Below, piece by piece: positions 48,924 through 57,157 of a DNA stretch of 64,000 nucleotides (positions are counted from its first letter, which is position 1; every line of letters starts with the position of its first letter). Both the position numbers and the translations under genes were made by a program. Source of the DNA: Streptomyces griseosporeus (GTDB taxonomy: Bacteria > Actinomycetota > Actinomycetes > Streptomycetales > Streptomycetaceae); NCBI RefSeq assembly GCF_014656055.1, contig NZ_BNBR01000007.1:62001-126000 (forward strand). The letters are read 5' to 3'. A model generated the notes under the pieces. That model worked only from the letters and a program-made list of their open reading frames with translations, ran no database searches and was not told where the DNA came from.

Positions 48924-50312
48924 ATGGCGCCCGGTGGGAACCGCGGCTGGCTGCTCCGCCTCGTCATCGCCTTCGGCTGCGCGCAGGGGGCGGTGTCGAT
49001 GGCCCGGCCCGCCGTCTCCTACCGGGCGCTCGCGCTGGGCGCCGACGAGCGGGCGGTCGGCGTCATCGCCGGTGTGTACGCGCTGCTGCCGCTCTTCGCG
49101 GCCGTACCGCTGGGCCGCCGTACCGACCACGGCCGCTGCGCGCCCCTGCTGCCGGCCGGCGTGGTCCTCATCGCGGGCGGCTGCGCGCTCAGCGGTCTCG
49201 CAGGGAGCCTCACGGCGATGGCCGTCTGGAGCGGCGTCATGGGCCTCGGCCACCTGTGCTTCGTCATCGGCGCCCAGTCGCTCGTGGCCCGGCAGTCCGC
49301 CCCGCACGAACAGGACCGCAACTTCGGCCACTTCACCATCGGCGCCTCCCTGGGCCAGCTGGTCGGACCCGTCGCGGCCGGCGCGGTGATCGGCGGCCCC
49401 GACCGGGCCGGCAGCAGCGCGCTCGCCCTGCTCGTCGCGGGCGCGGGCGCGGCGGCGGCGTTCGGCACCCTCTGGCGCATCGAGCACCGCGACACGGCGA
49501 CCGGGTCCCGTACGGGGAACCCGGACCGGGTCCCGGTACGGGGCATCCTGCGGGCCCGCGGCGTCCCCGCCGGCATCATCGTCAGCCTCTCCGTGCTGTC
49601 CGCCACCGACATCCTCACCGCCTACCTCCCGGTGGTCGGCGAGCACCGGGGCATCGCCCCGTCCGTCGTCGGCGTGCTGCTCTCGCTGCGCGCCGCGGCC
49701 ACCATCGCCTGCCGGCTCGTGCTCACCCCGCTGCTGCGGCTGCTCGGCCGCACCCTGCTGCTGACGGTGACCTGCCTGCTGGCGGCCGTGCTGTGCGCGG
49801 GCATCGCCCTGCCGGTCCCGGTGTGGGCGCTCGGCGCGATGCTCGCCGCCCTCGGCTTCTGCCTCGGCGTCGGGCAGCCGCTGTCCATGACCACGGTCGT
49901 GCAGGCCACGCCCGACGGCGCCCGCTCCACCGCCCTCGCCCTGCGGCTGACCGGCAACCGCCTCGGCCAGGTAGCGGCCCCCGCGGCGGCTGGTCTGGTC
50001 GCCGGGGTCGCGGGCGTCGCCGCGCCGTTCGTGCTGCTGGGCGCGCTGCTCCTGATTTCCTCCGGGGTGGCCCTGCGCTCGCCCGAACGGCCCGCCGGGG
50101 CCGGAGCCGAGGCCGGGGCCGGCCCCGCAGCCGTACCCGAGGCCGGGGCCGGCCCCGCAGCCGTGCCCGGGACCGGGGCCGAAGCCGAAGCCGAAGCCGG
50201 ACCCGGGGCTGTAGTCCGGGCCGAACCCGGGGCCGGGACGGGGCCCGTGCCGGATGCGCCCGCCGCCCGGCACAGCGGGGAGGAACAGGCGGACCAGCCC
50301 TCCCGGCGCTGA
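48924..50312 (+). CDS. MFS transporter with repetitive C-terminal tail
   Basis: 462 aa, 12 helices (for example GVIAGVYALLPLFAAVPLGR and ALRLTGNRLGQVAAPAAAGL). The LGRRTDHGR loop is the MFS motif A. The last ~75 residues are a disordered Gly/Ala/Pro tail, including two DNA-level 30-bp repeats encoding EAGAGPAAVP. GGAGG lies before ATG 48924, 20 bp after the CitMHS stop, so both are likely co-transcribed; a citrate or siderophore-type substrate is only an inference. Confidence 0.82.
   Translation: MAPGGNRGWLLRLVIAFGCAQGAVSMARPAVSYRALALGADERAVGVIAGVYALLPLFAAVPLGRRTDHGRCAPLLPAGVVLIAGGCALSGLAGSLTAMAVWSGVMGLGHLCFVIGAQSLVARQSAPHEQDRNFGHFTIGASLGQLVGPVAAGAVIGGPDRAGSSALALLVAGAGAAAAFGTLWRIEHRDTATGSRTGNPDRVPVRGILRARGVPAGIIVSLSVLSATDILTAYLPVVGEHRGIAPSVVGVLLSLRAAATIACRLVLTPLLRLLGRTLLLTVTCLLAAVLCAGIALPVPVWALGAMLAALGFCLGVGQPLSMTTVVQATPDGARSTALALRLTGNRLGQVAAPAAAGLVAGVAGVAAPFVLLGALLLISSGVALRSPERPAGAGAEAGAGPAAVPEAGAGPAAVPGTGAEAEAEAGPGAVVRAEPGAGTGPVPDAPAARHSGEEQADQPSRR
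50110..50169 (+). repeat. 30-bp coding tandem repeat in the MFS tail
   Basis: Two adjacent 30-bp units (core GAGGCCGGGGCCGGCCCCGC) differing at one base, followed by further degenerate GCCGAAGCC units to about 50200. Frame is kept. Confidence 0.8.
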
Positions 50313-50410
50313 ATCCGGACGTCCGCTTTCTCACCTGGTGGACTGCGGCGCCCGATACCGAACAGTGTCTTCCCTGCGGCGCACACATTCCGTTAACTTC
50401 CGTGACTCAC

Positions 50411-50437
50411 ACGCCCCTTGCGGCCCGCAAGGGGCGT
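50411..50437 (+). terminator. Strong hairpin between MFS and ABC ATPase genes
   Basis: ACGCCCCTTGCG and CGCAAGGGGCGT are perfect 12-bp arms with a GCC loop and no T-run. It may terminate the MFS transcript, or sit in the leader of the ATPase gene, whose ATG is 43 bp further on. Confidence 0.7.
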
Positions 50438-50479
50438 CCGCCGCGCCGCACCAGTGCCCAGTGAGCCCCGGGACGACTC

Positions 50480-51817
50480 ATGACACGCGCCATCTCCCTG
50501 CACGACGTGAGCAAGGTCTACGCCAAAGGCGTCCGCGTGGTGGACCGGCTCACACTGGACATCGCCCCCGGCGAGTTCCTGGTCCTGCTCGGCCCCTCCG
50601 GCTGCGGCAAGTCGACCGTGCTCCGCATGATCGCCGGACTGGAGGACATCACCGACGGCTCGCTGCTGCTGGACGGCGAGTGGGCCAACGACCTGCCGCC
50701 GTCCGGCCGGGACATGGCGATGGTCTTCCAGAACTTCGCCCTCTACCCGAGCATGACCAGCGGCGACAACATCGGCTTCCCGCTGCGCATCGAGAACCCG
50801 GGCGCCGATCCGCGCGACCGCGTGGACGCCACCGCCCGCATGCTCGGCATCGAGGACCTCCTCGACCGCTACCCCAGCCAGCTGTCCGGCGGCGAACGCC
50901 AGCGCGTCGCCATGGGCCGGGCGATCGCCCGCCACCCCTCGGCCTTCCTGATGGACGAGCCGCTGTCCAACCTCGACGCCAAGCTCCGCAATCACCTGCG
51001 CGCCGAGATCTCCAAGCTGACCCGCGAACTCGGGGTGACGACGGTGTACGTCACCCACGACCAGTCCGAGGCCATGTCCCTCGGCGACCGGGTCGCCGTC
51101 CTGCGCGGCGGCGTCCTCCAGCAGGTCGGCACCCCGCGCGAGGTCTACGGGCTGCCCCGCAACGTCTTCGTCGCCGCGTTCGTCGGCACCCCGCGCATCA
51201 ACCTGCTGCGCGGCCTGGTCCGCGCCCCGCTCGACGGCGCGATGACCATCAGTCTGGGCAAGCAGTACCTGCGGCTGCCCGAACCGCTCTCCCTGGACCA
51301 CCAGTTGCTCCGCGTCCAGCAGGGCCGCGAGGTGATCGTCGGGCTGCGCTCGGAGGCCGTACGCATCGCCAAGCACTCCTCCGCCCGCCCCGGCGAGGTG
51401 CCGCTCACCGGGCTCGTGGAGCACGTCGAGTACCAGGGCCACGAGATCCTCGTCCACTTCAACACCGGCTCGCGCCCGGCGGTCGTACCCGACCTGGAGG
51501 CGCCGCGGCCCGCCGCCCGCCCGGCCCGGCGGCGCCGCCGCGAGGGCACGGTCATCGACCGGCTGCGGGAACGGGCGGGCGCCCTGCGCGCCGGGCCGGT
51601 CGTGGTCCTCGACGAGCCCGCCGACGAGCCGCCCGCCCCGGCGCCGGCCACCCCGCGGATCCCCGGCGACCTCGTCGTGCGCACCACGCCCGACATCGAC
51701 CTGCGGCACGGCATGCAGGTCCCCCTCCTCGTCGACCTCGCCCACCTCTTCGTCTTCGACCAGCACGGCGAACGCATCTGCCCGAACCCCGCGCACCTGC
51801 CCGACCTGGAGGAGTGA
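50480..51817 (+). CDS. Sugar-type ABC transporter ATP-binding protein (MsmK/UgpC class)
   Basis: 445 aa. LLGPSGCGKSTVLRMIAGLE (Walker A, Lys44), MVFQNFALYPSMTSGDNIGF (Q loop), LSGGERQRVAMGRAIARHPS, FLMDEPLSNLDAKLRNHLRA; then a TOBE-like domain with EVIVGLRSEAVRIA. The regulatory part is longer than usual because of an Arg/Pro-rich insert (RPAARPARRRRREG) around residue 345-380. No permease or binding-protein genes are adjacent, so it may be a shared ATPase serving several sugar transporters, as known for MsiK. Confidence 0.9.
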   Translation: MTRAISLHDVSKVYAKGVRVVDRLTLDIAPGEFLVLLGPSGCGKSTVLRMIAGLEDITDGSLLLDGEWANDLPPSGRDMAMVFQNFALYPSMTSGDNIGFPLRIENPGADPRDRVDATARMLGIEDLLDRYPSQLSGGERQRVAMGRAIARHPSAFLMDEPLSNLDAKLRNHLRAEISKLTRELGVTTVYVTHDQSEAMSLGDRVAVLRGGVLQQVGTPREVYGLPRNVFVAAFVGTPRINLLRGLVRAPLDGAMTISLGKQYLRLPEPLSLDHQLLRVQQGREVIVGLRSEAVRIAKHSSARPGEVPLTGLVEHVEYQGHEILVHFNTGSRPAVVPDLEAPRPAARPARRRRREGTVIDRLRERAGALRAGPVVVLDEPADEPPAPAPATPRIPGDLVVRTTPDIDLRHGMQVPLLVDLAHLFVFDQHGERICPNPAHLPDLEE

Positions 51818-51917
51818 GGAACCGCACGCTCCTTCCGCCACCCCGAGTGGGACCATCGAGCGGACCGACCGGCGGCGCCGGACACCGTCGGACGCCCGGG
51901 ACACCCCTGGCGCCCGA

Positions 51918-51936
51918 AAACTAACGCCGCTAGTTT
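51918..51936. promoter_or_regulatory. TetR-type operator upstream of aldehyde dehydrogenase
   Basis: AAACTAACGCCGCTAGTTT, a 19-bp palindrome with one mismatch, 38 bp before the ATG. It matches the site at 57106-57124 in the acyl-CoA dehydrogenase/TetR intergenic region (shared pattern AAACTA-N-C-N3-GCTA-N-TTT). Confidence 0.75.
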
Positions 51937-51973
51937 ATGAGCCGGACGACCACACCGGTCCGGGAGGAGCACG

Positions 51974-53362
51974 ATGAAGGCACACGACGGGATCTACATC
52001 GACGGCGCCTGGCGCCCCGCCGCGGGGCAGGACGTGATCGACGTGGTGAACCCGGCCGACGAGCAGGTGATCGGCGCGGTCCCGGCGGGCACCGCGCTCG
52101 ACGTCGACACCGCCGTACGCGCCGCGCGTGCCGCCCTGCCGGGCTGGGCCGCGACCCCGCCCGCCGAGCGGGCCGCCCGCCTGGCGGCGCTGCGGGACGT
52201 CCTGGTGGCCCGCAAGGACGAGATCGCCGAGACGGTCACCGCAGAACTGGGCTCCCCGCTGCCCTTCTCCCAGGCCGTCCACGCGGCCGTACCGATCGCG
52301 GTCGCCGGCTCCTACGCCGAGCTGGCCGCCTCGTACGTCTTCGAGGAGAAGGTCGGCAACTCCACCGTCCACCAGGAGCCCGTCGGCGTCGTCGGCGCGA
52401 TCACCCCCTGGAACTACCCCCTGCACCAGGTCGTCGCCAAGGTCGCCCCCGCCCTCGCGGCCGGCTGCACCGTCGTGCTGAAGCCCGCCGAGGACACCCC
52501 GCTCGTCGCCCAGCTGTTCGCCGAGGCGGTGCACGAGGCCGGCGTCCCGGCCGGTGTCTTCAACCTGGTCACCGGCCTCGGCCCGGTCGCCGGGCAGGCG
52601 CTCGCCGAGCACCCCGGCGTCGACCTGGTCTCCTTCACCGGCTCCACCGCCGTCGGCCGGCAGATCGGCGCGATCGCCGGCGCCGCGATCAAGAAGGTCG
52701 CCCTGGAGCTGGGCGGCAAGTCCGCCAACGTCATCCTGCCCAGCGCCGACCTGGCCCGCGCCGTCAACGTCGGCGTCGCCAACGTGATGTCCAACTCCGG
52801 CCAGACATGCAGTGCCTGGACCCGCATGCTGGTCCACCGCGACCGGTACGACGAAGCCGTCGCCCTCGCTGCGGCCGCCGCCGACAAGTACGCCGACCGC
52901 ATCGGCCCGCTCGTCAACGCCAGGCAGCAGCAGCGGGTGCGCGGCTACATCGAGCAGGGCGTCGCCGAGGGCGCGCGGCTCGTCGCGGGCGGCCCCGAGG
53001 CCCCGCGCGAGCGCGGCTACTGGGTCAGCCCGACCGTCTTCGCCGACGTCACCCCCGACATGACCATCGCCCAGGAGGAGATCTTCGGCCCGGTCCTGTC
53101 GATCCTGCGCTACGAGGACGAGGAGGACGCGCTGCGCATCGCCAACGGCACCGTGTACGGCCTCGCGGGCGCCGTCTGGGCGGCGGAGGAGGCCGAGGCG
53201 GTGGCCTTCGCCCGCCGGATGGAGACCGGCCAGGTCGACATCAACGGAGGCCGCTTCAACCCGCTCGCCCCCTTCGGCGGCTACAAGCAGTCCGGCGTGG
53301 GCCGCGAACTCGGCGCGCACGGCCTCGCCGAGTACCTCCAGACGAAGTCCCTCCAGTTCTGA
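51974..53362 (+). CDS. NAD(P)-dependent aldehyde dehydrogenase
   Basis: 462 aa. VGVVGAITPWNYPLHQVVAK (cofactor region), VALELGGKSANVIL (catalytic Glu) and SNSGQTCSAWTRMLVH with nucleophile Cys279, EEIFGPVLSILRY and PFGGYKQSGVGRELGAHGLA. GGGAGGAG precedes ATG 51974. Followed 49 bp later by a zinc alcohol dehydrogenase, suggesting alcohol-to-acid oxidation. A palindrome shared with the acyl-CoA dehydrogenase gene region is upstream, linking it to the TetR gene at 56447-57079. Confidence 0.93.
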   Translation: MKAHDGIYIDGAWRPAAGQDVIDVVNPADEQVIGAVPAGTALDVDTAVRAARAALPGWAATPPAERAARLAALRDVLVARKDEIAETVTAELGSPLPFSQAVHAAVPIAVAGSYAELAASYVFEEKVGNSTVHQEPVGVVGAITPWNYPLHQVVAKVAPALAAGCTVVLKPAEDTPLVAQLFAEAVHEAGVPAGVFNLVTGLGPVAGQALAEHPGVDLVSFTGSTAVGRQIGAIAGAAIKKVALELGGKSANVILPSADLARAVNVGVANVMSNSGQTCSAWTRMLVHRDRYDEAVALAAAAADKYADRIGPLVNARQQQRVRGYIEQGVAEGARLVAGGPEAPRERGYWVSPTVFADVTPDMTIAQEEIFGPVLSILRYEDEEDALRIANGTVYGLAGAVWAAEEAEAVAFARRMETGQVDINGGRFNPLAPFGGYKQSGVGRELGAHGLAEYLQTKSLQF

Positions 53363-53411
53363 CCCTCGTCCCGCCCCGTTTCCCCTCCCTCTAGGAGAGT
53401 TGTCCGAAGCC

Positions 53412-54494
53412 ATGGCTGTCCGTGCCGCCGTACTCCCCGCCGTCGGTGCTCCCCTGGAGATCACCGAGATCGAGCTGCCCGACCCCGGCCCCGGCCAGGT
53501 CCGCATCCGGCTCGCCGCCGCCGGGGTCTGCCACTCCGACCTGTCCCTGTCCAACGGCACCATGCGCGTGCCGGTCCCCGCCGTCCTCGGCCACGAGGGC
53601 GCGGGCACCGTCGTCGCCGTCGGCGAGGGCGTCGGACACCTCGCCCCCGGCGACGGCGTCGTCCTCAACTGGGCGCCCTCCTGCGGCACCTGCCACGCCT
53701 GCTCGCTCGGCGAGGTCTGGCTGTGCGCCAACGCCCTCAACGGCTCCGCGGACGTCTACGCCCGCACCGCCGACGGCACCGACCTCCACCCCGGCCTCAA
53801 CGTGGCCGCGTTCGCTGAGGAGACGGTCGTCTCCGCCTCCTGCGTCCTGCCGCTCCCGGACGGCATCCCGCTCACCGACGCCGCCCTCCTCGGCTGCGCC
53901 GTCCTCACCGGGTACGGCGCCGTCCACCACGCGGCCCGGGTCCGCGCCGGCGAGAGCGTCGCCGTGTTCGGCGTCGGGGGAGTGGGCCTGGCCACCCTCC
54001 AGGCCGCCCGGATCGCCGGCGCCTCGACGATCGTCGCCGTCGACGTCTCGCCCGAGAAGGAGGAGCTGGCCCGCGCCGCCGGCGCCACCGAGTACGTCCT
54101 CGCCTCCGAGAACACCGCCCGCGAGATCCGTGCCCTGACCGGCAGGCAGGGCGTGGACGTGGCCGTGGAGTGCGTCGGCCGCGCCGTGTCGATCCGCGCC
54201 GCCTGGGACTCCACCCGCCGGGGCGGGCGCACCACGGTCGTCGGCATCGGCGGCAAGGACCAGCAGGTCACCTTCAACGCCCTGGAGATCTTCCACTGGG
54301 GCCGCACCCTGACCGGCTGCGTCTACGGCAACTCCGACCCGGCCGCCGACCTGCCCGTCCTGGCCGAGCACGTCCGTGCGGGGCGGCTCGACCTCGGCGC
54401 GCTGGTGACGGAGCGGATCGCCCTGGACGGCATCCCGGCGGCCTTCGAGAACATGCTGGCGGGGAAGGGCGGACGGGCGCTGGTCGTCTTCTGA
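53412..54494 (+). CDS. Zinc-dependent alcohol dehydrogenase
   Basis: 360 aa MDR family. Catalytic zinc ligands Cys40 and His61 with Glu62 (AAAGVCHSD, LGHEGAGTVV); structural zinc Cys91, Cys94, Cys97, Cys105 (SCGTCHACSLGEVWLC). AVFGVGGVGLATLQAARIAG is the NAD-binding motif. Class III/mycothiol-dependent-like length. ATG 53412 is preferred over TTG 53400, which lies too close to AGGAG. Likely oxidises a primary alcohol to the aldehyde handled by the preceding gene. Confidence 0.93.
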   Translation: MAVRAAVLPAVGAPLEITEIELPDPGPGQVRIRLAAAGVCHSDLSLSNGTMRVPVPAVLGHEGAGTVVAVGEGVGHLAPGDGVVLNWAPSCGTCHACSLGEVWLCANALNGSADVYARTADGTDLHPGLNVAAFAEETVVSASCVLPLPDGIPLTDAALLGCAVLTGYGAVHHAARVRAGESVAVFGVGGVGLATLQAARIAGASTIVAVDVSPEKEELARAAGATEYVLASENTAREIRALTGRQGVDVAVECVGRAVSIRAAWDSTRRGGRTTVVGIGGKDQQVTFNALEIFHWGRTLTGCVYGNSDPAADLPVLAEHVRAGRLDLGALVTERIALDGIPAAFENMLAGKGGRALVVF

Positions 54495-54517
54495 CCCGCG
54501 CCCGCCGGACGCGGGCG
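54495..54517 (+). terminator. Hairpin after alcohol dehydrogenase
   Basis: CGCCCGC (54499-54505) and GCGGGCG (54511-54517) with a 5-nt loop immediately follow the TGA. Confidence 0.6.
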
Positions 54518-54644
54518 GGGGAGGCGCGCCCTCACCCGTCCGCCGTCGAGGTCCGTCCGACCCCGGCCCGTTCACGCCTGGCGGGGGAGGCGCGCCCTCA
54601 CCCGTCCGCCGTCAAGCTCCTTCCGCTCCCGGCCCGTTCACGCC
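54514..54644. repeat. 65-bp tandem direct repeat at the EamA gene 3' end
   Basis: Two copies, 54514-54578 and 54580-54644, period 66 bp, starting GGCGGGGGAGGCGCGCCCTC and ending CCCGTTCACGCC. The copies differ at a handful of positions. The distal copy contains the stop codon and last codon of the EamA gene; the other copy lies between it and the alcohol dehydrogenase. Confidence 0.9.
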
Positions 54645-55576
54645 GACTCGCGCGCCGGCGCTTCGGGCCGGGGCTCCCCGGTCACCACCCGGGCCGTCGC
54701 CCGCGACCGGGACCGGGACACCGCCACCCCGGCCAGGCACAGCGCGCCGCCCGCCAGCGTCAGCGGACCCGGCACCTCGCCAAGCACCAGCCACGACATC
54801 AGCACCACCAGCGCCGGCACGGCGTACGTCGTGGCGCCCATCCGGCCCGCGGTCGTCCGGGCCAGCGCGTACGCCCATGTGGTGAACGCCAGCGCGGTCG
54901 GGAAGACGCCCAGGTACACCATGTTCAGCGTCGCCGACGCGGGCGCCGCGGCCACCTCGTGGACCAGCTGCCCCGCGAACGGCAGACACACCACCGTGCC
55001 CACCAGGCACCCGAACGTCGTCACCTGCAGCGCGCTCGCCCGCCCCAGCGCCGGCTTCTGCGCCACCACCCCGGCCGCGTAGGCGACCGCCGCCAGCAGG
55101 CACAGCGCCACGCCGAGCAGCGAGGAGCCCCCGCCGCCGGACATCGACAGCCCGACCGTCACCGCGCCCGCGAACGACACGGCCATCCCCGCCAGCAGCC
55201 GCGGCGGCAGCGGATCCCCGAGCAGCCGGGAGCCCAGCAGCGCGATCAGCAACGGCCCGACGTTCACGACGAGCGCCGCGGTCCCCGCGTCGACCTCCTG
55301 CTCGCCCCAGTTCAGGACCACCATGTAGACCCCGAACCACAGCACCCCCGATATCGCGATCCCCCGCCAGGCCGACCGGGGCGGCCACCCCACCCGCCGT
55401 ACGACGCACAGGGCGCCCAGCGCGAGGGTGCCCGCGAGCAGCCGCCCGAGCGCCAGCGCGCCGGGCGAGTAGGCGTCGCCCGCGCTGCGGATCGCCACGA
55501 AGGCGGAGGCCCACAGCACGACGGTGACGGTGGCGGCGCCGGCGGCGAGGAGCCGGGGGCGTGAGGAGGCGTTCAT
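54638..55576 (-). CDS. EamA/DMT family transporter
   Basis: 312 aa with ten helices and two EamA repeats (ATVTVVLWASAFVAIRSAGD and GVALCLLAAVAYAAGVVAQK). ISGVLWFGVYMVVLNWGEQ and PALVVLMSWLVLGEVPG are typical. Either of two adjacent ATGs (55579 or 55576) could start; 55576 has better spacing to AGGAG. Follows the ArsR gene by 49 bp on the same strand, so it is probably the transporter that ArsR controls. Substrate likely an amino acid or metabolite. Confidence 0.88.
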   Translation of the reverse strand: MNASSRPRLLAAGAATVTVVLWASAFVAIRSAGDAYSPGALALGRLLAGTLALGALCVVRRVGWPPRSAWRGIAISGVLWFGVYMVVLNWGEQEVDAGTAALVVNVGPLLIALLGSRLLGDPLPPRLLAGMAVSFAGAVTVGLSMSGGGGSSLLGVALCLLAAVAYAAGVVAQKPALGRASALQVTTFGCLVGTVVCLPFAGQLVHEVAAAPASATLNMVYLGVFPTALAFTTWAYALARTTAGRMGATTYAVPALVVLMSWLVLGEVPGPLTLAGGALCLAGVAVSRSRSRATARVVTGEPRPEAPARESA

Positions 55577-55625
55577 CATGCTCCTGGGATCGCGTGAGGG
55601 AGGGGGAGAGGGGGGGCCGGGTGCG

Positions 55626-56411
55626 TCAGCGCAGCAGCGCCGGCTCGATGCCGAGCAGTTCCGACAGCGCCCGTTCACCGGGGGGCGTCACCTTCACGGC
55701 CCGTTCGGAGCCCACCCGCACGCACCAGCCGGCGTCCAGCGCGTGCCGGCACAGGGCCGCTCCCGCGACGCCCGCGAGATGGGGCCGCCGCTCGGTCCAG
55801 TCCAGGCAGGCCCGGGCCAGGGGGCGCCGGCCGGTGCGCGGGAGGGCGATACCGGCCTCGTCGAACCAGGCCACCCCCGCGTCGGTCAGCGCGAACCCCG
55901 TGTCCTGCCGGAGCAGCCCGCGCCCGGTCAGCGCGTCCGTCACCGCGATCCCGAGCCGCCCCGCGAGATGGTCGTAACAGGTCCGGCCCCGCGCCATCGC
56001 GGACCCGGCGCTGGCCTCCCGCAGGTTACGGGGCCGGCGCAGCGCCTCCGGCGCGACCTGCGCGGCGAGGTCCTCCACCAGCTGGGCGACCCGCGCGTCG
56101 GCGAGACGGACGTACCGGTGCCGGCCCTGCCGCTCCTCGGCGAGCAGCCCGCCCGCGACGAGCTTTCCGAGGTGCTCGCTGAGCGTGGAGGCGGCGACCC
56201 CGGCATGCCGGGCCAGCTCACCCGCGGTCCACGCCCGCCCGTCGAGCAGCGCCAGCAGACACGCGGCCCGCGTCTCGTCGGCGATCAGCCCGGCGAGCCG
56301 GGCGAGGCCGGGGGCCTGCGCGTCCGCGGGCCTCCTGCCGGCGGCAGCTGACCTGGTGGTGCTCTCGGTCCTGGCGGTGGTGTCCGTCCTGGCGGTCATG
56401 CCGTCCAGCAT
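55626..56411 (-). CDS. ArsR family transcriptional regulator (long form)
   Basis: 261 aa. LARLAGLIADETRAACLLAL, WTAGELARHAGVAASTLSEH, LGKLVAGGLLAEERQGRHRY form the ArsR winged helix (residues about 35-110). The C-terminal ~140 residues (YDHLAGRLGIAVTDALTGRG and PHLAGVAGAALCRHALDAGW) form an additional domain found in a Streptomyces/Mycobacterium ArsR group; single Cys residues do not form the classical metal site. Starts at 56411 or 56399. An inverted repeat lies just upstream. Confidence 0.87.
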   Translation of the reverse strand: MLDGMTARTDTTARTESTTRSAAAGRRPADAQAPGLARLAGLIADETRAACLLALLDGRAWTAGELARHAGVAASTLSEHLGKLVAGGLLAEERQGRHRYVRLADARVAQLVEDLAAQVAPEALRRPRNLREASAGSAMARGRTCYDHLAGRLGIAVTDALTGRGLLRQDTGFALTDAGVAWFDEAGIALPRTGRRPLARACLDWTERRPHLAGVAGAALCRHALDAGWCVRVGSERAVKVTPPGERALSELLGIEPALLR

Positions 56412-56424
56412 GCGGCACCGATGG

Positions 56425-56440
56425 TTCGGCAGGCACCGAA
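56425..56440. promoter_or_regulatory. Inverted repeat upstream of arsR-like gene
   Basis: TTCGGCAGGCACCGAA, perfect 5-bp arms; overlapping it, CCGATGGTTCGG (56418-56429) is a second inverted repeat. Both are within 30 bp of the ArsR start and probably form its autoregulatory operator. Confidence 0.6.
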
Positions 56441-56446
56441 ATATCG

Positions 56447-57079
56447 TCAGCGCAGCTGCTCGAAGTGCTGGACCAGCCCGTCCAGGAGGGCCGTCAGGCC
56501 CGTCTCGAAGGCCCGCTCGTCGATCTTCTCCTGCTGCTCGGCGAGGAGGTGGGCCTGGCCGAGGTGCGGATAGTCGGCGGGGTCGTAGGCGTCGGGGTCC
56601 TCCACGAAGCCGCCGGCGAAGGAGCCGAGGGCCGAGCCCATGATGAAGTACCGCATCAGCGCCCCGATCGAGGTGGCCTGCGCGGGCGGCCAGCCCGCGT
56701 CCACCATCGCGCCGTAGACCGCGTCGGCGAGCCGCAGCGCGGCCGGGCGGCGGCCGGGGCCGCGGGCGAGCACGGGGACGATGTTCGGGTGGTCGCGCAG
56801 GGCGGCCCGGTAGGAGACGGCCCAGTCGTGCAGCGCGGTCCGCCAGTCCCGGCCGTCCTCGAACATCGACAGGTCGACCTGCGCGCTGACCGAGTCCGCG
56901 ACCGCCTCCAGGATCTCGTCCTTGGTGCGGAAGTGGTTGTACAGCGAGGGCCCGCTCACCCCCAGTTCGGCGGCGAGCCGACGCGTGGAGACGGCCGACA
57001 GGCCCTCCGCGTCCACGAGTTCCCGTGCCGTCTCGACGATCCGGTCGGTGCTGAGGAGGGGCTTGCGCGGTCGGGCCAT
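56447..57079 (-). CDS. TetR family regulator of the acyl-CoA dehydrogenase
   Basis: 210 aa. STDRIVETARELVDAEGLSA, VSTRRLAAELGVSGPSLYNH, FRTKDEILEAVADSVSAQVD are the DNA-binding domain; the C-terminal half includes ALMRYFIMGSALGSFAGGFV. Divergent from the acyl-CoA dehydrogenase gene with a palindrome centred between them. The same palindrome occurs before the aldehyde dehydrogenase at 52 kb, so the regulon probably includes both. ATG 57079; ATG 57088 is an alternative. Confidence 0.9.
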   Translation of the reverse strand: MARPRKPLLSTDRIVETARELVDAEGLSAVSTRRLAAELGVSGPSLYNHFRTKDEILEAVADSVSAQVDLSMFEDGRDWRTALHDWAVSYRAALRDHPNIVPVLARGPGRRPAALRLADAVYGAMVDAGWPPAQATSIGALMRYFIMGSALGSFAGGFVEDPDAYDPADYPHLGQAHLLAEQQEKIDERAFETGLTALLDGLVQHFEQLR

Positions 57080-57105
57080 GGCGCACATAGTAGGGCTGCG
57101 ACCAG

Positions 57106-57124
57106 AAACTAGCAGTGCTAATTT
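57106..57124. promoter_or_regulatory. TetR-type operator between tetR and acyl-CoA dehydrogenase
   Basis: AAACTAGCAGTGCTAATTT, a 19-bp palindrome with one mismatch, 27 bp from the TetR start and 33 bp from the dehydrogenase start. Same consensus as the site at 51918-51936. Confidence 0.8.
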
Positions 57125-57157
57125 AAATGTACGGCTTTCAAGATATGGGGTGATCGC

